24,101 bases of DNA from Candidatus Colimonas fimequi (lineage in GTDB: Bacteria; Bacillota; Clostridia; Peptostreptococcales; Anaerovoracaceae), in contig JAGHTQ010000018.1 of the NCBI GenBank assembly GCA_018065295.1, positions 1 through 24,101 of the forward strand, in the 5' to 3' direction. The position numbers and the translations under genes were made by a program. A model generated the notes under the pieces. That model did no database searches. It was not told where the DNA came from and worked only from the letters and a program-made list of their open reading frames with translations. Within the stretch, counting starts at the first letter, position 1, and each line of letters begins with the position of its first letter. This document shows positions 1 to 6,052 of this stretch, piece by piece.

Positions 1-101
1 GTATACCAGCTTGATAGACTCTCTCGAGACGTCAAGGACTTTACGGACATATATGGCCTGCTCTCGGAGCACGGCGTGCAGTTTGCATCCGTCAAGGAAA
101 A
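1..101. repeat. Terminal direct repeat, copy 1 (circular contig overlap)
   Basis: Bases 1-101 are identical to 24001-24101 and lie inside the integrase reading frame. An exact repeat at both contig ends inside one open gene is what a circular molecule looks like after linear assembly. It is most likely an assembly overlap rather than a biological terminal redundancy. The real unit is 24,000 bases. Confidence 0.93.
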
Positions 102-1347
102 CATAGACACAAGTACGCCTATAGGTGAATCTATGATGTACATACTCGTCGTATTTGCTCAGATGGAACGCAAGACTATTGCCATGCGTGTATATGACAA
201 CATGTACGGACTCGCTGGAAGTGGCTGGTGGGTCGGCGGAAATCCTCCATTTGGCTATAGACGTGTCAAGGTTACTGAGGCAGGCAAGAATCACACCAGC
301 ATCGAAGTAGTTCCTGATCAGGCGGAGCGCGTCCGCTGGTTCTTTACTAAGTTCCTGGAGCTGGGCGGTTCTCTTCAGACCTTTGAGACCTATTGCAAGC
401 ATAACGGAATACGTACTCCGCGCGGCAGCTTCTTCTCTGCCAGTCAGCTGCATCAGCTCCTACGTATGCCTTACTGTGTTCCTGCGGATCATGACATATA
501 TGACTATTACGAATCACTAGGCTGTCAGCTGAAGCCTTCGCGTGATCACTGGGACGGAAGCACGGGCGTTATTATCTACGGACGTACTACACAAAAGAAT
601 AAGAAGCACCTACTGACTACACCTGACAAGTGGCTTGTGGTCCCTGGTAAACATGAGGCTTTCATTGATTCCGAGACATGGCTCGCAGTTCAGGCACAGT
701 TTACTCATAACGTCTACATTAAAAAGCCGCGCATTGCTCCGCCTCTTCTCAAGGGCGTGCTCCGATGCTCCTGCGGGCGTTTAATGAATGTCGCGCATAA
801 AAAACGCGTAGACGGGTCATATGCTTCCTGGTATAAGTGCCCAAAACGTGAGCGAATGGGACCTGAAGCCTGCAGCATGGGACATATTAAGTGTGATCTG
901 CTCGATAGCAAGGTGCTCCAGGTATTCAATTCCGTTGCGCTAGATCCGAATTGCATAAACGAATATGCTGATGATATAAACGATTCCGTTGATATTGCCG
1001 CTTCACTTTCGATTCTAAACAAGGAAATACAGTCCATTGAGAACAAAATTGAGCGTCTGACTGAGTCGCTGGCACTTAGTGAATCGGGAGCAGCCTCCCG
1101 TCATATAGTGCGGAGCATCGACAAGCTGGACAGCGAACTGATAGAAAAAAACAACGAACTGACTCAGCTGAAAATCTCTAACCGCGTTGCTCAGGAAAAT
1201 AAAAAAGCGACAGCTGAGACTGCTGCCGTTGTACGTGATCTTATTAATAATTTCGATAACTTCGATGCTTTCGAGCGCAATGAGATTGCAGTCAAGTGCA
1301 TAAAGCGCTGTACCTGGGACGGCGATACGCTTTTTTTAACGCTTTAA
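1..1347 (+). CDS. int: Large serine integrase, C-terminal 449 residues (gene wraps the contig ends)
   Basis: This is the continuation of the recombinase that begins at 23776. Joining 23776-24000 to 1-1347 keeps the frame and gives 523 residues, normal for a large serine integrase. This part starts inside the catalytic resolvase domain, with the conserved DRLSR segment near its beginning. It continues through the recombinase domain (aromatic and basic patches around bases 200-700), then a zinc ribbon with a CxC pair and a later pair of cysteines (about 760-900), and ends with a leucine/isoleucine-rich coiled coil (about 1010-1230) before a short tail. The family integrates circular phage DNA at a short attP site using an active-site serine, without host factors. 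Transcription is plus strand, converging on the minus-strand lysis genes at a shared terminator. The 76-base ATG is internal, not the true start. Confidence 0.95.
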   Translation, partial: VYQLDRLSRDVKDFTDIYGLLSEHGVQFASVKENIDTSTPIGESMMYILVVFAQMERKTIAMRVYDNMYGLAGSGWWVGGNPPFGYRRVKVTEAGKNHTSIEVVPDQAERVRWFFTKFLELGGSLQTFETYCKHNGIRTPRGSFFSASQLHQLLRMPYCVPADHDIYDYYESLGCQLKPSRDHWDGSTGVIIYGRTTQKNKKHLLTTPDKWLVVPGKHEAFIDSETWLAVQAQFTHNVYIKKPRIAPPLLKGVLRCSCGRLMNVAHKKRVDGSYASWYKCPKRERMGPEACSMGHIKCDLLDSKVLQVFNSVALDPNCINEYADDINDSVDIAASLSILNKEIQSIENKIERLTESLALSESGAASRHIVRSIDKLDSELIEKNNELTQLKISNRVAQENKKATAETAAVVRDLINNFDNFDAFERNEIAVKCIKRCTWDGDTLFLTL

Positions 1348-1359
1348 CTTCTCCGCTTC

Positions 1360-1409
1360 ATCTTGCGACCATCACCACGCAAGATAATAAAGCGCGATTG
1401 TAGAATCGC
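1360..1409. other. Candidate attP / inverted-repeat pair downstream of int
   Basis: Two tight inverted repeats follow the integrase stop. The first is ATCTTGCG (1360-1367) against CGCAAGAT (1378-1385), with a 10-base centre. The second is GCGATT (1394-1399) against AATCGC (1404-1409), with a 4-base loop. Serine integrases recognise roughly 50-base sites with imperfect dyad symmetry near their gene, so this is a reasonable attP candidate. The location is inferred: no host junction is available, and neither hairpin has a clean T tract of its own. Confidence 0.3.
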
Positions 1410-1424
1410 AACTTTTATATGGTA

Positions 1425-1471
1425 AATAAAAAACGCACGGGCCTGTTCTCCCGTGCGTTTACTGTTTTATT
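1425..1471. terminator. Bidirectional intrinsic terminator between int and the lysis genes
   Basis: An 11-bp perfect stem, AAACGCACGGG (1431-1441) with CCCGTGCGTTT (1450-1460), has an 8-base loop. On the plus strand it is followed by a T-rich stretch. On the minus strand it is followed by a run of T (complement of 1419-1430). It sits exactly where the integrase operon and the late operon converge, so it should stop both transcripts. Confidence 0.88.
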
Positions 1472-1764
1472 CAGTTTTCGTGTGCCTTTTTGTTAATGTG
1501 ATCAAGAATTTTCTTCTTTGTCGCTGGTACCGTATGATTACAGCCTTGCTGCTCCAGTCCGTCCAGAGTAGCATGTACTCCGTCAATAATGAGCGCCATT
1601 TCATGAAGTATTTCAGTCTGCTGTTTCTGAATGTCTTCAATTTTCTCGTCCTGTTCCTTATTGTGGCGAATGAATTCATATATTGACGCCAGCGCCTTGC
1701 CTATGCCTGTAAGTGCAGCCAATAACGCTGCAATCTCTATCACTGTTGCTGCTGTTATTGTCAT
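1471..1764 (-). CDS. Holin-like/XhlA-type membrane protein with coiled coil
   Basis: A 97-residue protein and the last gene of the late operon, directly after the endolysin and before the shared terminator. Residues about 4-30 are a hydrophobic, alanine/leucine-rich segment, likely one membrane helix. Residues about 32-65 are charged and heptad-like (K/E/Q rich), suggesting a coiled coil. The tail is basic (KKK). This layout resembles XhlA/hemolysin-type accessory holins that sit beside endolysins in Firmicutes phages. The assignment rests on position and topology, since I see no diagnostic motif; it may modulate the phiLC3-type holin at 2443-2688. Confidence 0.6.
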   Translation of the reverse strand: MTITAATVIEIAALLAALTGIGKALASIYEFIRHNKEQDEKIEDIQKQQTEILHEMALIIDGVHATLDGLEQQGCNHTVPATKKKILDHINKKAHEN

Positions 1765-2424
1765 TTAAATTTTACCTATGTATGTCTTTGATACGTAACC
1801 CTTTGCTGGCTTGTCGATTTTAGCCATTTTACCCTCGAATTTTACAACGTGCAGCTTTGTTCCGTTTGCAAGTGTTGTCAGAATCAGGCTGTCTCTGTTT
1901 GTGTTTGCCTTAGATCTAACGCGCAGACGGCTGCCGCTTGTCTTTACCTTGTAATTGTATTTTGGTGCTTCCTTCTTGGGTTCTTCCTTCTTTGCTGGTT
2001 CCTTCTTAGGCTCTTCCTTTTTAGGCTTGCCGATTGCTTCCAGGAACGGCTCAGGATCTACGCGATTAGCTGCTGCTAGCTTAGTTCGGACTTCGAAGTG
2101 ACAATGTGGTCCAGTACTGTTTCCTGTTGATCCGCATTCTGCAATCTTGTCTCCTGCTGCTACTGTGTCGCCCTTCTTGACTGTCAGCTTTGAACAGTGT
2201 GCATATGTTGTGTAGTATCCGCCTTCGTGTTCAATTACTACCTGCAGGCCATATGATCCTTTTGAGTCCATTGGACTGTTACCTGCTGCGTATATCTTGC
2301 CAGGTGCTGCAGCGACAATCTTGGTTCCTGTTGGTGCTGCCAGGTCGATGCCTTTGTGCTTAGAACTGAAGTGCTGGCTGATTCTTGTCCAGTTCATTGG
2401 TTTGCATTTAAGTTCGAATGCCAT
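1765..2424 (-). CDS. Endolysin: M23 metallopeptidase plus SH3-like wall-binding domain
   Basis: A 219-residue protein with no signal peptide, so export through a holin is expected. The N-terminal M23 (LytM-type) domain shows the zinc ligands: His23 and Asp27 in HKGID, His76 in YAHC, and the HxH motif (HCHFEV, His107/His109). This fold cleaves glycyl or peptide bonds in peptidoglycan cross-bridges. Residues about 131-156 form a lysine/proline/glutamate linker of repeated KKEEP units. Residues about 158-219 look like an SH3b domain that anchors the enzyme to the wall. The ATG is preceded by a GGAGG site six bases upstream. It lies between the holin and the terminal holin-like gene, completing a lysis cassette. 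Confidence 0.92.
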   Translation of the reverse strand: MAFELKCKPMNWTRISQHFSSKHKGIDLAAPTGTKIVAAAPGKIYAAGNSPMDSKGSYGLQVVIEHEGGYYTTYAHCSKLTVKKGDTVAAGDKIAECGSTGNSTGPHCHFEVRTKLAAANRVDPEPFLEAIGKPKKEEPKKEPAKKEEPKKEAPKYNYKVKTSGSRLRVRSKANTNRDSLILTTLANGTKLHVVKFEGKMAKIDKPAKGYVSKTYIGKI

Positions 2425-2442
2425 TTAATCGCCTCCTATTCT

Positions 2443-2688
2443 CTAGGGGTCTTCATACTGCATTGCTCTATCTGAATCGTTCAGGCCTTCAGTAGTTGGG
2501 TCTACCACGATTCCCAGTAGTATCAGTATTTCGATAATTGCCGCCGCACACTTCAGGATTTCCTCCTGTTCCACTGGTGGAACGATTCCGCACCAGCTGA
2601 GAACTGTGTATACAACGCCGATAATAACAGCGACGATTGCTGTCAGTGTTACTTTATTCTTGATTCTTAATTTCCAGTTGATCTGCAT
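2443..2688 (-). CDS. phiLC3-family holin
   Basis: An 81-residue protein with a short basic N-terminus (NWKLRIKNK), a first hydrophobic helix at about residues 14-34, a turn with prolines (VPPVEQEE), a second hydrophobic helix at about 43-62, and a C-terminus ending in GLNDSDRAMQYEDP. This start, the two helices and the DPTTEGLNDS segment are hallmarks of phiLC3-type phage holins. It should form membrane pores at a set time and release the M23 endolysin encoded just downstream. The start has an AGGA-rich ribosome site. Confidence 0.9.
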   Translation of the reverse strand: MQINWKLRIKNKVTLTAIVAVIIGVVYTVLSWCGIVPPVEQEEILKCAAAIIEILILLGIVVDPTTEGLNDSDRAMQYEDP

Positions 2689-2727
2689 GTCAGTTCCTCC
2701 TTACGTAGTTGCTGCGTGTTGCCTCAC

Positions 2728-2952
2728 CTATTCAACGATAGGCGCCTCTGCCTTCCAGTTTCTTGACATTTCTATGCCGCCCTCTGAATTAAGAACCAAT
2801 ACAAGGGTTTTCATTACGTCTTTGTTTGACATATCAGCAGAAATCGAATTGTGATATCTGATTTCTGCTTCATCCCTAGTATCGAACGGCATAATGTTTC
2901 TTGTTTCGGTATTGTCGAATGATGTAATAATTCTAATTACATAATATTTCAT
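2728..2952 (-). CDS. Small hypothetical late protein between fibre and holin
   Basis: A 74-residue protein beginning MKYYVIRI. I chose the ATG at 2952 rather than an upstream one at 2985 because a strong GGGGG ribosome site lies just ahead of it and the upstream start would overlap the preceding gene end. The sequence has alternating beta-strand character and no membrane segment. Its base composition is AT-rich like the end of the neighbouring fibre gene. Position between receptor-binding and lysis genes suggests a tail-tip accessory or assembly factor, but I do not recognise the family. Confidence 0.7.
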   Translation of the reverse strand: MKYYVIRIITSFDNTETRNIMPFDTRDEAEIRYHNSISADMSNKDVMKTLVLVLNSEGGIEMSRNWKAEAPIVE

Positions 2953-2965
2953 TGTTGTCCCCCTT

Positions 2966-3502
2966 TTATAATTTTTTAATTCCATAAATTGCTACTGGGA
3001 TGGCATAGTTGTTATCATTTGTTATTGCCTGTGACACGTTGGTGTATTTCCACCCAGCATTTCCAAAAACAATCCCATTTGAATTTGGTGTCGCCATTCT
3101 AGAATATGCCCAATTGACACCAGTTGTGCTGACTACAATTTCGCCAACATCTACACGTTCCCCGATACCAGTTTCGTGCATTGAGTATACTGCGTCATTA
3201 TTCATTCTTTTTAGTTTGATTTTAACACCTGTATACCCTCTCAAATTTAATGACACGGTTTGTGCCGAAAATGCCGAACTTGGGTTCGGATTAGTCCATA
3301 ACAAAGACTCTACAACCACATTAGTCACAATATCATTGACTATGTTTGTTGTTTCATTATTGAGATTTTCAGCATTTAAAAGCGTACCCTCGACGTATAC
3401 AGTCCCTTCTGCTGCTTCCATGTTAAAAGTATTATCCTGTCCTGATACCGCTGTCAGTTTTACCCTGTTTGGGTACTCTACGACTCTGTCCGTCCAGCTC
3501 AT
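2966..3502 (-). CDS. Tail-tip/receptor-binding protein
   Basis: A 178-residue protein. The N-terminal third (WTDRVVEYPNRVKL ... GTVYVEGTLLNAENLN) is a pattern seen at the start of many Firmicutes phage tail-tip and fibre proteins, where it docks to the tail. The remaining ~110 residues are beta-rich with no recognised motif and would carry host recognition. The distal half is visibly more AT-rich than the head and tail genes, as expected for an exchanged receptor-binding module. It overlaps the upstream gene by 4 bases and is followed by the lysis cassette. Binding target unknown. Confidence 0.72.
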   Translation of the reverse strand: MSWTDRVVEYPNRVKLTAVSGQDNTFNMEAAEGTVYVEGTLLNAENLNNETTNIVNDIVTNVVVESLLWTNPNPSSAFSAQTVSLNLRGYTGVKIKLKRMNNDAVYSMHETGIGERVDVGEIVVSTTGVNWAYSRMATPNSNGIVFGNAGWKYTNVSQAITNDNNYAIPVAIYGIKKL

Positions 3503-3972
3503 CGTGTATGTCCTCCTACTCTTATTCCAGAATTCACTCTATAACTTCCTGCATAGTGGTTGTACTTCCACATGTTATAGCGTTCATCATGTATGTCTCT
3601 AACGTTTCCGCCGCATCTGATTCCGCAGTTCACTCTGTACTTCCCGCAGTAGTGGTTGTACTTCCACATACCCCAGCGCGCATCATTCTGCGGCTTTATC
3701 TTCTCGAGTATGTCCTCGATGTTGTTAAAATTGTCATAGGCTGCGCGGTTATCAGGTTCTGAGAACTCATACTCTTCCTGGGTAGCAACGCGGATCAGTT
3801 TATCCTTTATTGCTGACCATTCCTGCAGGCCTACAATGTCCGCCTCTGTAAATATGTGAGGATAGTCGTCATGTGTGTCCAGCCATTCGATATTTCCGAA
3901 AATTCGATTCATGTCTTCAGCTGTCGCCATGTCGTCAGGTGTCCAGTTTGTTTTAGGTTCTAACCAGGCCAC
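3499..3972 (-). CDS. Tail protein with C-terminal tandem 24-residue repeat
   Basis: A 157-residue protein starting at a GTG (3970-3972) that shares one base with the stop of the preceding frame-changed tail gene, so translation is probably coupled. Residues 1-95 are acidic, beginning AWLEPKTNW. Residues 102-125 and 134-157 are two copies of a repeat sharing MWKYNHY, YRVN, GIR and GG. The first copy has three cysteines (109, 116, 120) replaced by Ala, Ser and Val in the second. The N-terminal part resembles structural tail proteins of Clostridia phages. The aromatic/glycine repeats suggest a surface-exposed binding or trimerising unit. Function inferred from position only. Confidence 0.75.
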   Translation of the reverse strand: MAWLEPKTNWTPDDMATAEDMNRIFGNIEWLDTHDDYPHIFTEADIVGLQEWSAIKDKLIRVATQEEYEFSEPDNRAAYDNFNNIEDILEKIKPQNDARWGMWKYNHYCGKYRVNCGIRCGGNVRDIHDERYNMWKYNHYAGSYRVNSGIRVGGHTR

Positions 3973-4345
3973 TATACTACCCCCTTCCTGTATGTTACGT
4001 CTGAGATTGTACCGCCTCCTACGTGCTCAATGTCTATTGTCTCAATAGTGCACTCTTCTACTGTGCCGTCCAGTCTATGGAATCTGAAGACGTCACGCGG
4101 CTGCATTCTAGGATCTCCCTTGAACTTGAATGAGCCTGATCCGTTTGAGATCTCAAACAGCTTGCTGTAATTTGGGAATATTACTGTATTGTTATCCCTA
4201 TGGAACAGCCTGCCTGTTACAAGTGGCTTGACTGTTGCAGTGGCTCCCAGTCTGTTCGCAGCTGCAGCTTCTGCTATAGTCCTGACGTCTATGCTCTGCC
4301 GTATATCAGCGAATTTTCTCCGCCTCCTGCTATCCAGGTTATTGC
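3972..4345 (-). CDS. Out-of-frame C-terminal extension of the tail protein
   Basis: The -1 frame relative to the 464-residue upstream tail gene is open from about 4345 to the TAG at 3972-3974. From the likely shift point it encodes 113 residues (starting FADIRQS, ending YRKGVV). No ATG, GTG or TTG with a ribosome site exists at its head. It ends in a one-base overlap with the next gene's GTG, exactly as the true end of a tail gene should. It fills the only apparent gap in the late operon. Either a -1 ribosomal frameshift, a real deletion, or a one-base sequence error in the AAAA at 4314-4317 joins it to the upstream frame. The joined product would be about 570 residues. Confidence 0.8.
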
Positions 4346-5683
4346 CTTAGCAGTCGCCTGCACTATGCTTCTATAGTTGCTGACTGATGGCTGATATACA
4401 TAACCTTCGAAGTTGTAGCTGTTGATCTGATTCGGTTCTACAGATACGTCGTCAATCTGTGCATTGCCCTGCACTGACAGGTCAGTAATAAGTCCGTAGT
4501 CACCTTCGTCAGAAATTATCCTGTTGATGTTTCTGTCCCAGGCTTCCTCAATCTCTGCACAGTCCTCTTCGTATATGTCCCATTTAGCAACAGGCTTTGA
4601 CCAGCTTATTGTCGGGATGCCTGCATCAACGAATACAGGCCAAAAGTCCTCAGTCTCTGATTCCAGTCTGCACAGGTTCATTATTGTGCTGATCATGTCC
4701 CTGGCCGTCATTTCATGCCATACGATGAAGTGCATCGTAGTATTCAGTCCATAGTTTCCAGGAGTGACCTGCTTATTGACTTTGATTTCTCTACCAAGTG
4801 CCGCTTCAACAGCAGTGACAAGTCTTGCATAGATGTCAGCTGCTGCAGTATTGTTCTGTGACTGAATTGCAGTATACGGGAATGTATATGCGTCCAGTCT
4901 GTCTGCAGCGTCAACGCCCTTTATCTTGATTACGTTGTCCTGCTGTGTTGCCTTCTCTGCCAGGTAGAATGTTCTTATATCTGAATAGTCTCCTGGATAA
5001 CCAGCGTAGTAAGTGATAGGCGTGTTGTCGCCTACGTTTGATATAACCTCAGCTATATCATTTGGATAATACGCATTGATTTCTATTTCTGAGACTTCCA
5101 GCTTCGGCTCTATGATATTTAGATCTGAACGCAGTGCCAGGTTGCAGCTGATCAGGTTCTCGTTATTGAATTCCATGACAAGGCCCGCAATCAGTGACGC
5201 CAGTGACAGACGTGTATTTTCGTCTGCCTGTATTGTCAGCGTGATTGATGTAGCATTGACAGGTATTACAAGCAGCGGCGCTGTAGCGTATACTGTGCCG
5301 CCTGCTGTTACTGTTCCGCTGCCTTCTGTAAATGTCAGCGTCAGCGAATTGATTACTGTCGCCGATGTGACATTGATCACCACGTTTCCGCCCAGCGTAG
5401 TTCTGACTCCCAGCTTGCCGTCCTCTTCACTGCCCTGACGATTGCCGTCATAAAATGACGCGCTTCCGTCTGCTCTGAATCCTCCATTTGACAGGTCTGC
5501 AAGTCTTCTCATTTCGATGCTGTCATTTGCCAGCATCTGATACAGGTTGCTGTCGCTGAGCTTTACGTCTGTAAATATTGGCACGCTGGTATTGAGTACT
5601 ATGTTGTCCCTGGATACCAGTGTGCAGTGTACTTCGAACGGCGTCCTGATCTGCTGCGCGTTCTCATTAGCTATTGTGAGCAT
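4289..5683 (-). CDS. Tail-tip/tail-associated structural protein (main frame)
   Basis: A 464-residue open frame after the distal tail protein, overlapping its end by 17 bases. The middle contains beta-rich segments typical of tail hub or baseplate proteins (EVSEIEINAYYPNDIAEVI, then a stretch describing a domain with GYPGDYSDIRTFYLAE). Position after tape measure and Dit-like protein fits the tail-associated (Tal-like) role in small siphoviruses. The frame stops at 4289 within AGGGENSLIYGRA, but the sequence just before the stop is continuous in sense with the -1 frame, so this stop is probably not the end of the functional protein. No peptidase or lysozyme motif is visible. Confidence 0.8.
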   Translation of the reverse strand: MLTIANENAQQIRTPFEVHCTLVSRDNIVLNTSVPIFTDVKLSDSNLYQMLANDSIEMRRLADLSNGGFRADGSASFYDGNRQGSEEDGKLGVRTTLGGNVVINVTSATVINSLTLTFTEGSGTVTAGGTVYATAPLLVIPVNATSITLTIQADENTRLSLASLIAGLVMEFNNENLISCNLALRSDLNIIEPKLEVSEIEINAYYPNDIAEVISNVGDNTPITYYAGYPGDYSDIRTFYLAEKATQQDNVIKIKGVDAADRLDAYTFPYTAIQSQNNTAAADIYARLVTAVEAALGREIKVNKQVTPGNYGLNTTMHFIVWHEMTARDMISTIMNLCRLESETEDFWPVFVDAGIPTISWSKPVAKWDIYEEDCAEIEEAWDRNINRIISDEGDYGLITDLSVQGNAQIDDVSVEPNQINSYNFEGYVYQPSVSNYRSIVQATAKAITWIAGGGENSLIYGRA

Positions 5684-6041
5684 TCAGGAACATCACCTCC
5701 AGCTGAACATTTGACCATACTGGCACGCCGTTTCTTGTGAATCTTGTCGCTGTAGTCACTGCTGACGTTCTCACTACTGCCTCAGTTCTTGCTACTCCGT
5801 CCGCGTCTGTGAATTCAAGCGTACATTCTCCAGTCATTGCGAGCAGGACCTCGAGCTGGTCCTGTGGGAGTGCATCCCACTGCATTGTCATGTTCGCAAA
5901 TTTCCAGCCTATCAGGTCCGCTATAGTCTTGCCTGTGCATGTAGTGATTTCTGCAGCATATACGTCCTGACGCTGTGGCGTGAATCCGTTCGGTCTGTAT
6001 ATGTTTGTGCCATTTATTTTTATATTGTTGAAATATGCCAT
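5667..6041 (-). CDS. Distal tail (Dit-like)/tape-adjacent structural protein
   Basis: A 124-residue protein directly downstream of the tape measure gene, beginning MAYFNNIKINGTNIYRPNGF and ending near NVQLEVMFLNAHNS. Its beta-strand-rich character and its position between tape measure and tail-associated protein match the small distal-tail or hub-linker proteins of compact siphoviruses. It is shorter than classical Dit (about 200-300 residues), so it probably represents only the N-terminal ring-forming half. The ATG follows a GGCGGTGATTAA leader. Its end overlaps the next gene start by 17 bases. Confidence 0.65.
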   Translation of the reverse strand: MAYFNNIKINGTNIYRPNGFTPQRQDVYAAEITTCTGKTIADLIGWKFANMTMQWDALPQDQLEVLLAMTGECTLEFTDADGVARTEAVVRTSAVTTATRFTRNGVPVWSNVQLEVMFLNAHNS

Positions 6042-6052
6042 TTAATCACCGC

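Noticed and set aside
1..101. End repeats as a biological terminal redundancy
   Set aside because: They fall in the middle of the integrase gene, away from the terminase genes, and fit an assembly overlap of a circle.
3500..3670. The two C-terminal repeats as a template/variable pair of a diversity-generating retroelement
   Set aside because: Differences are not restricted to adenines and no reverse transcriptase gene is present.
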